Shown: positions 49,649 through 61,100 of the stretch, one piece after another
Position numbering within the stretch: the stretch's first letter is position 1
How the letters are laid out: every line of letters starts with the position of its first letter
NCBI GenBank assembly: GCA_019448385.1
Contig: JAGTXO010000020.1
Span: 310,001 to 374,000 of the forward strand
Direction of reading: 5' to 3'
Source: Diacronema lutheri
Lineage: Eukaryota > Haptophyta > Pavlovophyceae > Pavlovales > Pavlovaceae
DNA: 64,000 nucleotides
Notes under the pieces: model-generated
Told to the model about the DNA's origin: nothing
Database searches by the model: none
Seen by the model: only the letters and a program-made list of their open reading frames with translations
Made by a program: the position numbers and the translations under genes

Positions 49649-50662
49649 ATGATCGGACCGGCGGCAGTGCTCGTCGCGCTGCTCGCGCCGGCGTCGTGCG
49701 CGCGCGGCGCGCGCGCGAGCGGCGCGCGAGCGGCGGCGCGCTCGTCCGCTACTGTCCGCATGATGTACTCGGACTCGCGGCCGACGCTCGAATACATGGA
49801 GTTTTTGCGCGACGGCGCCAAGGACGAGAACCTAAACGACGGGCCCGCGCTCGTCGTCGGCGGTGGCAGGATGGGCTCGCTGCTGCTCGGCAAGGGCGGG
49901 TTCGATGGGGACTTGCTGCTTCGGCGCGGCGAGCCCATTCCTGCCGACTTTGAGGGCGCCGTGCACGTGTGCGTGCCCAACGCCGAGCTGCTCGGCGTGA
50001 TCGACAGCTGCCCGCCCGAGAAGTACGACGACCTCGTCTTCTGGCAAGAGCCGCAGATCGAGCCGGTGCTCAAGCGGCGCGCGATGGCCGAAAACACGCA
50101 GGTGTGCGCCTACTTCTCCGTCCCCGCCCGTGGCGGCAAGCCACGCGACGTGATGGTCGCGCAGGACCTCGAGCCCGACGGGCTGACGAGTGTCACGGGC
50201 AAATGGTCGGCGGCGGTGATGCAGCGGCTCGCGCGCGCCGAGCTGAGCTGCAAGCAGCTCAACAAGCGCGACTACCGCCGCGCCGCGATCGAGCGCCACA
50301 TCTTCATTTGCGCCTACCACCTCGTCGGCACCGTGCAGGGTCACATGAGCGGCCGGACGCTCACAATCGGCGAGGTCGACCGCTTCTCGTACAAGGAGAT
50401 CGAGCCGATGGTGCGCCAGCTGGGGTACACGAGCCGGACGATGCTCTCCGCCGCGCCGAAGACCGGCCTTGAGGAGCGCCTTTCCGCCGTCGCGACCGCC
50501 GTCGCCGACACGCCGTGCGAGCTCGTGCACTTCAAAACGCGCAACGGTTTTTGGTACGACTACGCGCAAATGGCGCTGACCAACAAGTTTGACGACCCGA
50601 TGACGCTGCACACGGAGTACTGCCAGTACGCGCTGGACAACGGGCTGGCCAGTGGGATGTGA
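49649..50662 (+). CDS. Plastid-targeted Rossmann-fold protein, ketopantoate-reductase-like, unknown role
   Basis: Single exon, 337 aa. Signal peptide (MIGPAAVLVALLAPASCA) plus basic region to ~res. 35 suggests plastid import. Residues ~65-85 hold a dinucleotide-binding turn (ALVVGGGRMGSLLLGKGG), followed by VHVCVPNAELLGVIDSCPPE and DDLVFWQEPQIEPVLKRR. The C-terminal half is helical. The GGGxMG start recalls ketopantoate reductase/ApbA-type oxidoreductases, but I cannot confirm the catalytic Lys, so enzyme activity is uncertain. The composition and absence of introns are ordinary. The stop is 64 bp from the convergent NH-TIR gene. Confidence 0.7.
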   Translation: MIGPAAVLVALLAPASCARGARASGARAAARSSATVRMMYSDSRPTLEYMEFLRDGAKDENLNDGPALVVGGGRMGSLLLGKGGFDGDLLLRRGEPIPADFEGAVHVCVPNAELLGVIDSCPPEKYDDLVFWQEPQIEPVLKRRAMAENTQVCAYFSVPARGGKPRDVMVAQDLEPDGLTSVTGKWSAAVMQRLARAELSCKQLNKRDYRRAAIERHIFICAYHLVGTVQGHMSGRTLTIGEVDRFSYKEIEPMVRQLGYTSRTMLSAAPKTGLEERLSAVATAVADTPCELVHFKTRNGFWYDYAQMALTNKFDDPMTLHTEYCQYALDNGLASGM

Positions 50663-50726
50663 CGCGCGGGGTAAAGTGGAAGGGAAGGGAAGTCACCGGC
50701 GACCAGCCGTACGTGGCATAAGCAAG

Positions 50727-53700
50727 TCACCGGCGACCAGCCGCTTCCCCCGAGTCCCCTCCCACACGGCCACAGCGCTCAGAGCTTTGGCGCATGGGCG
50801 AGCGTAACGGCGAGGCGCTGCACGTGTTTGCCACTTCCACGGCGAGCCATGCCGGCTCGAGCAGCTCGCGCAGCGTCACGTTCACATGCGAGGCGGACGC
50901 GATCTCGACCACGGCGACGAGGCGCTCGTGCACCTCGCCCGCCACGGCGCGCGTGTTCATCACGTGGAACGTGTCGATGCCCGCAAGGATGTCGTTGCGC
51001 GTGCGCGCGTCCGCCACGACGAGCTCAACGTGCACGTCGCGCAGCCGCCTGCCAATCGCCTCCCATGCGTAGCAATGCACGACCGGCTCGAGGTGTTCGA
51101 GCAGCGCGGGACCAGCGAGTAGCACGAGCTGCTTGCACTTGGCTAGGTGCACGGGCACGTGCGCGAGCGCCTCGACGGGCGAGAAGGAGATGTCGGCGCA
51201 CAGCACGTCGAGCCAGACCGTCGGAGGCCGCCGGTGCACCTGGGCGAATGCAGCCGCCCACCGGCAGAGCGCGGCCGCGCGCAGGTGCGCATCGTCCTTG
51301 GCGCAGTGCACGATGTACGCGTCCGCACTGGCTGGAAAGGTTTGCGCCTCGGGCTCCCGTGCGGACAGAGCGCTCAACGGCTCCACAGGAAGGGCCGGCG
51401 CAAGCGTACGCCCCGTGTGTTTCTGCGCGTGGCACGCATGCGGCACAAGCGCCGGCGAGCCACACGCGCTTGCACTGGCCGCACGCGACGTTGCTGCTGT
51501 CGCTTGCGAGACGAGGGCGAGGCGCTCGAAGCGGCCAAACGACATGCTCTGCATGCGCAGGTCGTTAAAGTGCGCGCCGAGCCCATTTGTTGCAATCTGC
51601 GCAAGAATGTTTGGCGTGAGCGTGCACGGGCGGAAGGCGCGCTCCGCCTCGGCGCACACGTCGTCGGGCGCGCGCTCGCCGTACCTCGAGCCGAAGCCGA
51701 GCAGCGGCGCGAGCGACGCCTCGGCGCCCGACGCGGAGCAGCAGACCCGCGCGATCAGCCGGACGAGGCGGTGCCGGATGCCAACGAACTGCGTTGCAAT
51801 CGCCTGGGCGAGCAGGAAGACGCTGGCCACGAGGTTGAGGACCAAGAGGGGGCGGCTCGTCTTAGCGTCCGCGTACACCCATACGCCCGCAACCGCTTCA
51901 AGCGGGACGGTCACCGCACGGTTGAGCGCCAAGAAGAGCGATGCGCCGCCAAGGTGAGCCCACGAAGCGGTAAGAAGTAGCCGTGTGCTCACCCGGCGGG
52001 TGCACCTCGAGGCGATGGCGAGCGCGACAAGCGCAAACGAGCCGACGCACCACGTCGCGATGTACAAGAGCTCCTGTGCAATTTGGTATGCCACAAAGAA
52101 ACGCGTGTTGGGCGGGTCGATCACTGCCCAGTCGGGCGCAAACCCTGGTGCAACAAGGGTGCGCAGGAGGGCCACGTCGCCAAGGAGCGCCCACGCTGTC
52201 CCAAGGAAGGCGCCAAACGACATGGCCACGTATTGCACACGCTCACGATGCCTTGCCGTCGGGCTGAGCGAGAGCAGGACAAAGGCGGCGCCGGTGAGGC
52301 TGCTCCACCCTGCCGCCGTCTTCGCAATTTCGAGCTCGACGAGCGTAAGCCAATCAGGCACGAGCGCCGCCGCCGCAAAGGCGACGAAGGAGGCGACCAC
52401 GAGCGAGAAGCCGATCGCAAGCGTGGCCGCTGTGATTGTGCGCTGCCGCCCACCCGCGAGCATGAGCGCATCCGCAAGGAGCGCCACAATCTCATCACGC
52501 GAGAGCACCGGCACCGAGGCGCGCGAGCGACCACTCATGTCCGCGTCCGGCCCAAGCGCAAAGATCGCGTGACCCAGCCTGTGAAGATGTGAGCGCGAGC
52601 CCGCCCACGCAGACGAAGCCGAAGAAAACGCTCCGCTCGCGATGCTGGCCTGCAAGGCGGATAGGCGGGGTGCACGCAGCGTTGCAGGTGCAGCTGGCGC
52701 GTGTGCGCTCGCGCCGCACGGCTGCACGCGCGACGCTGTGTGATTGGCCTGCCTGTGCGGCCCCTGCTGGTTAAATTGCCCCCTCGCAAGAGCACCGCCG
52801 CCGAGCGTCGCCTGCAGGTCGAACCTGCGCACCTTGATCTTGCGGTCCGGCGACGCTACACGCGCGTCGCGCTGTGCCATCGTGAGGAGCACGACCTCGT
52901 GGTACGTCTGCGCGCGCGGCACGTCAGCGCAAGAGGCTTGCAGCGCTATCTCAGGCATAACGGCGTAGGACGCGAAGTGTTTCTCGCGCGCGCAAGGGCG
53001 GCACACAGCGCGCGAAAGCGGCATGCGCAGCACACCTCGCGCAGCAGGTTGACGACGGGCGACGGCCTGATCGTGTGCCTCGCCTCGAGGACGAGGAGGT
53101 GCTGCACGCCGCGGTGCTCGAAGAGCGCAGACTGGGGGAAGAGCTGCTTCGAGACGGGCAGCACCGTCATCAGCGCGATCACTGCGGTGGGTGGGGGGCG
53201 TAACGCACGGGGATGACAACATGCGTCGGTTGACGCGTGGGCTGGCTGGGCCATTCGCATTTCGCGCGCCGCAGACAAGCATGGCGGTGCGGGGCCTGCG
53301 GCGGGCGGATGCGGACGGGGCGGTGTGCGATCGGCCGCGCACCGTCGTACGGCTTGACAAAGCTGTGCCGCACGCAGCGAGGGTTTGCACGAGGAGACGG
53401 GCCGCCGATGGGCGCATCAGCGCAGCGCACGCGCGGCCGATGTGCGGCGCGCGGTGCCATCGGCGTGGGCACACGCGTGTCATCGCTGCTCGCGCAGGGA
53501 CCGACGCGACGCGCACGCGTCGCGATGAAGGCGCGATGGCGGCGTGCGCGCGAGGTGCGTTCAAGAAGTGTGTTGGCGCAGGGAATTGCGTTGCACACAC
53601 CCGTTCAGGTGCGAGGCGATGTCCGCCGCGCCATCGAGCTCGTCGAAACGGCCTTCCTCAAAAGCGGACGCGCCTATGCCGCAAAAGGTCTCAAAGTACC

Positions 53701-54628
53701 ACTGCGCCGACGAGGCGCGCGAGCGGCGCGCGGTGTTTGACGCGGCGTTGCGGGCATCGGCGCACAGCACGCAGACAAATGCGCGGTTTAAAAGCGCTCG
53801 CGCGTGTGCGCGCACCTGCTTGGTGCAGCGCTCAGGCAGCTTGCCCGCGCACAGCCTCTGCCAAAGACCCTCCAGTCCCAAAAACTGCGCGGCCGCCAGG
53901 TAGCGCAGCACCGGGCACGACGTGCGCTCCGCAAACGAGCGCGCGAGCTGCATCGGAAGCATCGGCACCGCGTGCCGGCTCGTGACGCTCATCGGCACGC
54001 CGTGCGCGAAGCAAAAAGCGTACACCGCCTCCGCCGCATCCATGTCGAAGCCGTTGTTCACCGACGTGTCGGCGCGGAAGCCCGACGGGCGCGACGCGTC
54101 GGGCTCGAGTCCGCCCTGCACGGCGACGGAGTGGACCTTGCGCAACACAAGCGGCGCGTCGGCCGCGAGAACGTCCGCAAAGTCGCGAAGCGACGAGATG
54201 AGCACAACGCGCACGCTCCTGGCCGGCGCGCTGCGCAGCACGTCGGCGATCAGGCGCGCGCCAGGCACGAGCCGCGCGTCGTCCACGTCGTCGTAGCCCG
54301 ACAGCGCGTACTCATGCGGCATCGGCGCGCTCTCCTTGCCGGCGGTGCCCACGCCGACCGGGACCTTGTGCAGGCGCAAATGGTCAAGCAGGCAGCGCGC
54401 GAGCCGCGCGCGCTGCAGAGCCTGATGCCCGCCGTTCGCGACGACGCCGCACAGCGCGATGTGCCGCTCCCTGTGCATCGTCGCCGCGATGAGCAGCGCC
54501 TTGGCGTCGTCCGGGTCGGGGCCAATGTCCGAGACGATCAGCACGTGCGGCCGCGCTCGCCTGTCGAGCGCGTGCGCGCCGCAGAGCAGCACGTCCAGTG
54601 CGCGCGCCCGCTGCTCTCGCGCCCCCAT
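50727..54628 (-). CDS. Nucleoside-hydrolase / multi-pass membrane / TIR-like fusion protein, copy A
   Basis: Exons 54628-53816, 53701-53599, 53181-53036 and 52907-50727 join in phase to 1,080 aa. Residues ~30-270: inosine-uridine nucleoside hydrolase-like fold, with PHVLIVSDIGPDPDDAKALL matching the Ca/ribose-binding DxDxxxDD region in altered form, and NNGFDMDAAEAVYAF near the second acidic cluster. Exons 2-3 add TKQWYFETFCG and IALMTVLPVSKQLFPQ, then (exon 4) TYHEVVLLTMAQRDARVASP. About six TM segments lie at ~500-720 (e.g. ITAATLAIGFSLVVASFVAF). Residues ~880-1010: TIR-like domain common in algae and oomycetes: AYIVHCAKDDAH, PPTVWLDVLCADIS, VHLAKCKQLVLLAGPALLEH, CYAWEAI. Whether one mRNA spans all exons is inferred from phase and from identical structure in copy B. 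A further in-frame intron may exist near 52560-52815. Function unknown; nucleotide/NAD signalling is a hypothesis. Confidence 0.7.
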
Positions 54629-54680
54629 GTCCGACCCTAAAATGGTTTAAGACTTAAAAAGAACCTTGTCTTCTCGCCCG

Positions 54681-54857
54681 CATTGTCTCAATGATACGAA
54701 CGGCGCTTATTACAGGCGGGTCAGCGAGGCTGGACAAACGGAGCGAGCGAAAGAGAGCGCGCGCGCAACGTCGGGCCGAAGTTAGGGCGTCGACCCTGTG
54801 CACGCCGGCAGCGGGGACGGCGGGGACGGCAAGGACATTGTCTCAATGATACGAACG
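54681..54857. repeat. Short insertion flanked by 22-bp direct repeats, related to the 15-kb palindromic repeat
   Basis: The 22-bp sequence CATTGTCTCAATGATACGAACG occurs at 54681-54702 and 54836-54857. The 133 bp between them match, in inverted orientation, parts of the repeat at 15278-15420 (AGGCTGGACAAACGGAGCGA, GTCGACCCTGTGCACGCC). It is a decayed member of the same dispersed family, either inserted with a target duplication or part of a larger duplication. Confidence 0.8.
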
Positions 54858-55816
54858 TCGCGTGCTCGTACTGCTCGCCGCTGTCGAGACAGGAAGGCAC
54901 GTGTCCTGCTCGACAAGCGCACTGCAGCGCTCGCGTGCGGACGCGGCGCGTGCGCCAAATGTTTTGGCTCGCACACATTCGTAATTGGCGGAGAGCACCA
55001 GGGCACGGGCTGCTCCAACGGCGAGTCGAGCCGCTTGAGGAGTTCACAGCCGTCGATCCCTCACAAGCCAAAAACCTGCCGCGCGACCTTGTCAGGCTGC
55101 TCAAGCACCGCTTCGCGTCTCAAGCACTGCCTCGCATAGCACGCCAGGGTCAATGTGCACGGCTGTTCACGCACGCGCCGAATAAAGCGGGCTGCGGCCC
55201 GCGCGCACGCAACGCGACCTGCAACGGCGACAGTGCGGTCGGCGAGGCGATCAGGGCGGCGGCCGGCGCAATCGGCACCCACAGCGCCCATGCGAGCGTA
55301 CTTGCCACCCCCGATTCTCGGCCGCCGCGCGTTTCAAGTGCCTAGAGGGGACACGCGCGCGCGCGTGGGACCGTCAACAGGCATGTCGACGACAGACGCG
55401 CCAGCAGGCGATGCCGCGCCCGCACCGACGGACGCGGGCCAGCCGGGGCATCGTGGCTCGCCCCGCCGGTCGACGCGCGCGTGGACGAGGGCGCGAGGAC
55501 CACCCGCCGGCAGCTCGCTCGATCAGTACCGGCAACGAGGTGCGCGCGCACGACGTCAAGCGCGTCAGCACTAGGCACGCGCGCGTGCGCTCGAGCGCGG
55601 CCACGACGTCCCTCGCCTGCAACAGCGCCACCGCGGCCGCCGGCGCGCCAGATGCGCCAGCCGCGCTCGTCGCGACCGCAGCGCGCGAGCGCCCTAGCCG
55701 CCGGCGTTGCCAGCGGAAGGTCGCGGGACAGCGCCGACCTGCGGATCCTCGGCGGCTCGAAACGGGCCGTTTCGAAAACAACACCGAAACTGTAGTGAAA
55801 ACTGAAAAGCCCCGCA
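54858..55816. other. Intergenic, no gene recognised
   Basis: Between the dispersed repeat and the membrane-protein gene. Frames are open by composition only. A short AT-richer block just before 55817 (CCGAAACTGTAGTGAAAACT) probably belongs to the promoter of the next gene. Confidence 0.5.
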
Positions 55817-56956
55817 ATGCTCTTGGTCGCCGCGCTGACGTGCGCCTTGGTCGGCCAGCAGGCGGCGCCGATCGCGTTGAACAACGAGAAGATGGCAAAG
55901 ATCCGTGACGAGATCGTCTCTACGCTCGAGGTCAAGATCTCGCGCATGAATTCGACGGCGCGGATCTCGGGCGCGGAGCTCGTGAAGGACCTCATGGGCG
56001 CCATCTCCGACACGACCGGCATCGCCGCGCCGTCCGTCGCCCTTTCCGCGCTCAACATGTCAGGGCTGCCGCCGAGCATGGACAACTCCCAAGAGGATAC
56101 CGCCGCGCTGTCCAGGCCGGCCAAGAAGCACGCGCTCGCGCCGCCTGCGACCCCAAAGCCGATCGCCGGCCTGCCGCCTGTCAAGCACAAGGGGAAGGCC
56201 GGCAAGAGCCCACGTGACGAGGACACGGCCGAGGGCGAGGGTGCCGATGCTGATGTGGGCGAGGAGAGCTTGGCCAAGGACAGCGCCGACGAAAAGGTCT
56301 TCGCGGGCGCTTCGGACGCGGACGCCGACGAGGATGCGGACGCCGATACCGACGCTGCTGATGCCGACGTCGCCGACGGCGTACAACGCCCACCGGACGA
56401 GGACATTGAGACCGGCGATAAGATGCTCAACAGCACGATGCTCTCCAAGATCCGCGATCGCCTCGTTGGCGACCTCGAGGTCTTGATCTCGCACATGAAC
56501 GCAACTGCGACGATGAGCCCTGCTGACTTGGTGACCGGGCTTCTGGGCAAGATTGCGGACCTCACCGGGATCAGCCCGGCCGTGCTCGGCGGCGAGGCTG
56601 CCGACGGGGGCAGCGACGGCGCCGACGCCCCCGATGGCGCGGCCGACGGCGCGCTCGACGGTGAAGCGGTTGGCGGCGGTGTCGACGATGCGACGGGCGC
56701 GACCGACGCAGCAGGCGTGAATGGCGCGCTGCCCGTGCTGTGTGTCGCCCGACTTGCCGCGCCGCGCGAGCGGATGCACCTGGCCGTCGGCTTTTGCGCC
56801 GGCGTCGCGAGCACCGTCGCCGTCGTCGCCGCCGCTTTTGTGCACCACCGGCGCGCTGCCAAGCGCCTCGACGGCCGGTACGCTTCGATCGGCTCGGACG
56901 GTGGCAGCCTCGCTGAGTCGATCTTGAGCGACGGCGAGCGCCTCGCGCGCCTCTGA
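55817..56956 (+). CDS. Type-I membrane protein with two internal helical repeats, unknown family
   Basis: Single exon, 379 aa. Leader MLLVAALTCALVGQQAAP is a likely signal peptide. A ~43-residue unit occurs twice: ~res. 25-68 (MAKIRDEIVSTLEVKISRMN ... AELVKDLMGAISDTTGI) and ~res. 210-252 (LSKIRDRLVGDLEVLISHMN ... ADLVTGLLGKIADLTGI). An acidic Asp/Ala-rich linker lies between them. Near the C-terminus LAVGFCAGVASTVAVVAAAF is a single TM, followed by a short basic/Ser cytosolic tail (HHRRAAKRLDGRYASIGSDG). NST and NAT sequons in the repeats fit an extracellular side. I do not recognise the fold. It sits between the two NH-TIR copies. Confidence 0.7.
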   Translation: MLLVAALTCALVGQQAAPIALNNEKMAKIRDEIVSTLEVKISRMNSTARISGAELVKDLMGAISDTTGIAAPSVALSALNMSGLPPSMDNSQEDTAALSRPAKKHALAPPATPKPIAGLPPVKHKGKAGKSPRDEDTAEGEGADADVGEESLAKDSADEKVFAGASDADADEDADADTDAADADVADGVQRPPDEDIETGDKMLNSTMLSKIRDRLVGDLEVLISHMNATATMSPADLVTGLLGKIADLTGISPAVLGGEAADGGSDGADAPDGAADGALDGEAVGGGVDDATGATDAAGVNGALPVLCVARLAAPRERMHLAVGFCAGVASTVAVVAAAFVHHRRAAKRLDGRYASIGSDGGSLAESILSDGERLARL

Positions 56957-57017
56957 GCTGGGCTGGCCGCCCACACGCCCTCGCCACCGAGCCACCGCGT
57001 CCGGAGGCTGACGGACA

Positions 57018-58013
57018 CTAGTTTGCTCTTAGAAGCCCGATAGTTCGCTTTGCCGGAATGTCGCGCGCTACGTGCACGTGCATGTGCGCGGCTCCCCGTC
57101 GGATGCGCGGCCACGGACGGTGTTCCCGGCCACGTGCAGCAGCAACCAGCTTGCCCACGCGCCTGCGCAACCGCGCACTAAACTCACGCTCGAGCTGCAG
57201 CGGGTATTCGCAGATGCGCCCAAGGATGAGCAGCACAGCGATCGGCTGCTGCGCGCCATCGCCGGCGCCGCCAGCCGCGCCGAGAGCCGTGCTGATCGAC
57301 GGCGCGTCGCCCGCGTGCGAGATGGCCGAGCCTGAAGAGACGAATCGGTGCACGCTCGACGTGCTGTCGCGCCACGTGCCACGCCGCAGCGACGACGCCA
57401 TTGACAGCGCGCGCAGCGGCAGCCCGCCGGCGAGCGCGCGCGCGCCCGGCGCGTCCGCGCCGATCGGCGCGCAGCCGGCGCACAGCGGCGGTGCGGCGCC
57501 AAGCCGCGCATCGCACGTGCTGTGTGCGTGCGCGTCGAAGGCGACAGGCATGTGCGCGGGGGCCTCTTCGTGCGTAGTTATCCCGAAGAAGGCCTCGCGC
57601 ACGTACTTGGCCTCGATCCACGCCGCTCGCTCGCTCATGTCCGCGCCGGCCACCGGCTTGACCCAGCCGTGAGGCACGGCCTGCTCCCAGATCGAGTTGG
57701 CGCGTTCGTTACCCATCACGCGCATGAACTCGACCTCGTCGAGCGTCCACGTGTCCAGCGTCGTCGAGCGCACGCGCGAGACGTGCGTGCCGAGCTGCCG
57801 ATGCACCGAGCAGCACCGGAGGCACACAAAGACGCCCCAGTTGACCACCGCCCACGGTGTCGGCTCGCCGCCGGCGCAGTCGGCGCAGCGGCCGTTGCCC
57901 GGGCGGCGCGACACTTCGGCAAGCGCGGCTATCGCATCCTCGTGCAACAGCGCCTCGCTGCCCTCCAGCTCCTCATCCTCAGAGCCGCGCCGGCCCACGC
58001 GCGGCGCCCACAT
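57018..58013 (-). CDS. ArfGAP-domain protein
   Basis: 331 aa from the ATG at 58013 (start uncertain; the frame continues upstream with VTSKEVLEGLKGWAEGQAPD but without another ATG before the neighbouring gene). The ArfGAP zinc finger lies at residues 43-67: CADC, then C64LRC67, with NWGVFVCLRCCSVHRQLGTH and the arginine-finger segment VSRVRSTTLDTW, then EVEFMRVMGNERANSIWE. It stimulates GTP hydrolysis on Arf GTPases in vesicle traffic. The spacing CX2CX17CX2C is one residue longer than usual. The C-terminal 180 residues are low-complexity and unknown. The 3' part (57170-57560) is duplicated at the right end of the window. Convergent with the membrane-protein gene (61 bp). Confidence 0.8.
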   Translation of the reverse strand: MWAPRVGRRGSEDEELEGSEALLHEDAIAALAEVSRRPGNGRCADCAGGEPTPWAVVNWGVFVCLRCCSVHRQLGTHVSRVRSTTLDTWTLDEVEFMRVMGNERANSIWEQAVPHGWVKPVAGADMSERAAWIEAKYVREAFFGITTHEEAPAHMPVAFDAHAHSTCDARLGAAPPLCAGCAPIGADAPGARALAGGLPLRALSMASSLRRGTWRDSTSSVHRFVSSGSAISHAGDAPSISTALGAAGGAGDGAQQPIAVLLILGRICEYPLQLEREFSARLRRRVGKLVAAARGREHRPWPRIRRGAAHMHVHVARDIPAKRTIGLLRAN

Positions 58014-58171
58014 GCTGTCGGGCGCCTGCCCCTCGGCCCACCCCTTCAAGCCTTCAAGCACTTCTTTTGAAGTCACAAAGGACAATGGCGCCCGCCGCAA
58101 TGGTGCGCGCGCATGATCCTCACTACTCGGACGGACGGCGAGAGCGCGCGGGCGCAGTGCATGCAACTCAA

Positions 58172-61100
58172 TCAAAGCCCAGAGCTCGGTCGCAGGGGCG
58201 CGCGCAACGCCGAAGCGCTGCGCGCGTCTGCTGCCGCGTCCAAGACGCGCCGCGCCGGCTCGAGCAGCTCGCGCAGCGTCACGTTCACATGCGAGGCGGA
58301 CGCGATCTCGACGACGGCGACGAGGCGCTCGTGCACCTCGCCCGCCGCAGCGCGCGTGTTCATCACGTGGAACGTGTCGATGCCCGCGACAATGTCGTTG
58401 CGCGTGTGCGCGTCCGCCGCGACGAGCTCGACGTGCGCGTCGCGCAGCCGCTTGCCGATCGCCTCCCACGCGTAGCAGTGCACGACCGGCTCGAGATGCT
58501 CAAGCAGCGCGGGCCCGGCGAGGAGCACGAGCTGCTTGCACTTGGCCAGGTGCACGGGCACGTGTGCGAGCGCCTCGACGGGCGAGAAGGAGATGTCGGC
58601 GCACAGCACGTCGAGCCAGACCGTCGGAGGCCGCCGGTGCACCGCGGTGAATGCAGTCGCCCACCGGCAGAGCGCGGCCGCGCGCAGGTGCGCATCGTCC
58701 TTGGCGCAGTGCACGATGTACGCGTCCGCACTCGCCGGCAGCGTTTGCGCCTCGGGCTCCCGTGCGGACAGATCGCTCAACGGCTCCACAGGGAGGGCCG
58801 GAGCGACCACTGTCGGCCTCGCCGCATGGCTCGCCTGCAACGCACGCGCCGGCAAGCCGTGCGCATCCGCAGCGGCCAAGCGCAACGCCACCGTCGAGCA
58901 GGAAGAGCGCGCAAGGTGCTCGAAGCGGCCAGAGGGCGTTTGAGGCGCGCGCGCGTTGTTCAAGCGCGCGCCGAGCCCAGACATTTCAATGTGCGCCAAG
59001 AAAACGGGTGCGAGCGTACGCGGGCGGAAAGCATGCTCCGCCTCGGCGCACACGTTGTCGGCCGCGCGCTCGCCGTACCTCGAGCCGAAGCCGAGCAGCG
59101 GCGCGAGCGACGCCTCGGCGCCTGACGCGGAGCAGCAGACCCACGCGATCAGCCGGACGAGGCGGTGCCGGATGCCGACGAACTGCGTTGCGATTGCCTG
59201 GGCGAGCAGGAAGACGCTGGCCACGAGGTTGAGGACCAAGAGGGGTCGGCCGAGCCTAGCGTCCTTGTACAGTACTGAGCCAAAGAACGCATCGAGCGGG
59301 ACGGTCACCGCCCGGTGTAGCACCATAAAGAGCGATGCGCCGCCAAAGTGTGCCCACAGAGCGGTGAGTAGCAGCTTTGTGCTCACTCGGCGGGTGCACC
59401 TCGAGGCCATGGCGAGCGCGACAAGCGCAAACGAGCCGACGCACCACGTCACTGTGTAAACGAGCTCCTGCGCGATACGAACTGCGACATAGAGACGCGC
59501 CTTGGGCGGATCGAACACCGCCCCATCGGGTGCATACCCCTGGGCGAAAAGGGTGCGCAAAAAGGTCGCGTCGCCAAGGAGCACCCACGCCGTGCCAAGG
59601 AAGGCGCCAAACGAAACGGCCACGTACTGCACGCGCGCGCGGGGCGCGGGCGCCGAGCTGAGCGAGAGCAGGACGAAGGCGGCGCCATTGAAGCTGCCCC
59701 AGCCCACCGCCGAGTTAGCGACTTCCACTTCGATGGGCGTAAGCCAATCAGGCACGAGCGCCGCCGCCGCAAAGGCGGCGAAGGAGGCGACCACGAGCGA
59801 GAAGCCGATCGCAAGCGTGGCCGCTGTGATTGTGCGCTGCCGCCCGCCCGCGAGCACGAGCGCATCCGCAAGGAGGGCAACGACCTCATCGCGCGAGAGA
59901 ATCGCGCCGCTAATGCGCGCGTTGGCGCGCGAGCGGCCGCTTGCGTCCGCGTCCGACGCGAGGCCACGGCTCCCGAATGCTCGGCTCGCGCGGCGTGTGC
60001 TGCCAAATGGTGCGCGCGAGCCCGTCCGCGCGTAGGGCGACGCGCGCGAAGATGCTGCGCACGCAGTGCTGGCGTGTGCGCCGAAAAGGCGCGCCGCTGG
60101 CGCCGGTGCGCTCGCGCCGCACGGCTGCACGCGCGACGCTGTGTGATTGGCCTGCCTGTGCGGCCCTTGCGAGCCCTGCTGCGCTTGTTGTCTGCTCGCA
60201 CGTGCCGAGCCGAGCGTCGCCTGCAGGTCGAACCTGCGCACCTTGATCTTGCGGTCCGGCGACGCTACACGCGCGTCGCGCTGTGCCGTCGTGAGGAGCA
60301 CGACCTCGTGGTATGTCTGCGCGCGTGGCGCGCCATCGCAAAAAGGTATGCGGTGCACAGTTAGGCGGTAGGTTGACAGGGCGCCAGCTCGCGCGCGCCG
60401 TTGCGACTCGCAGCGCGCGCGACGGCGGCGCGTGCAGCACACCTCGCGCAGCAGGTTGACGACGGGTGACGGCCGGATCGCGTGCCTCGCCTCGAGGAGG
60501 AGGAGGTGCTGCACGCCGCGGTGCTCGAAGAGCGCAAACTGCGGGAAGAGCTGCTTCGAGACGGGCAGCACCGTCATCAGCGCAATCACTGCGGGAAGCG
60601 AGGAGCGCGGCAAACAGGGATAGCGGACGCGTCAATTGGCGCACGGACTGGTTGAGCGGTTTCGTGCTCGGACGAGCGAGGCGGTGCAGCGCGAGACGCG
60701 TTGCAAGCGAATGCGAAGAGGCAGTTTGTGCACTTCATTGCGCACCGTCGTACGGCTTGACAAAGCTGTGCCGCACGCAGCGAGGGTTTGCACGAGGAGA
60801 CGGGCCGCCGATGGACGCATCAGCGCAGCGCACGCGCGGCCAATGTGCGGCGCGCGGCGCGAGCAACGTGTCATCGCTGCTCGCGCAGGGACCGACGCGA
60901 CGCGCACGCGTCGCGATGAAGGCGCGATGGCGGCGTGCGCGCGAGGTGCGTTCAAGAAGTGTGTTGGCGCAGGGAATTGCGTTGCACACACCCGTTCAGG
61001 TGCGAGGCGATGTCCGCCGCGCCATCGAGCTCGTCGAAACGGCCTTCCTCAAAAGCAGACGCGCCTCTGCCGCAAAAGGTCTCAAAGTACCACTGCGCCG

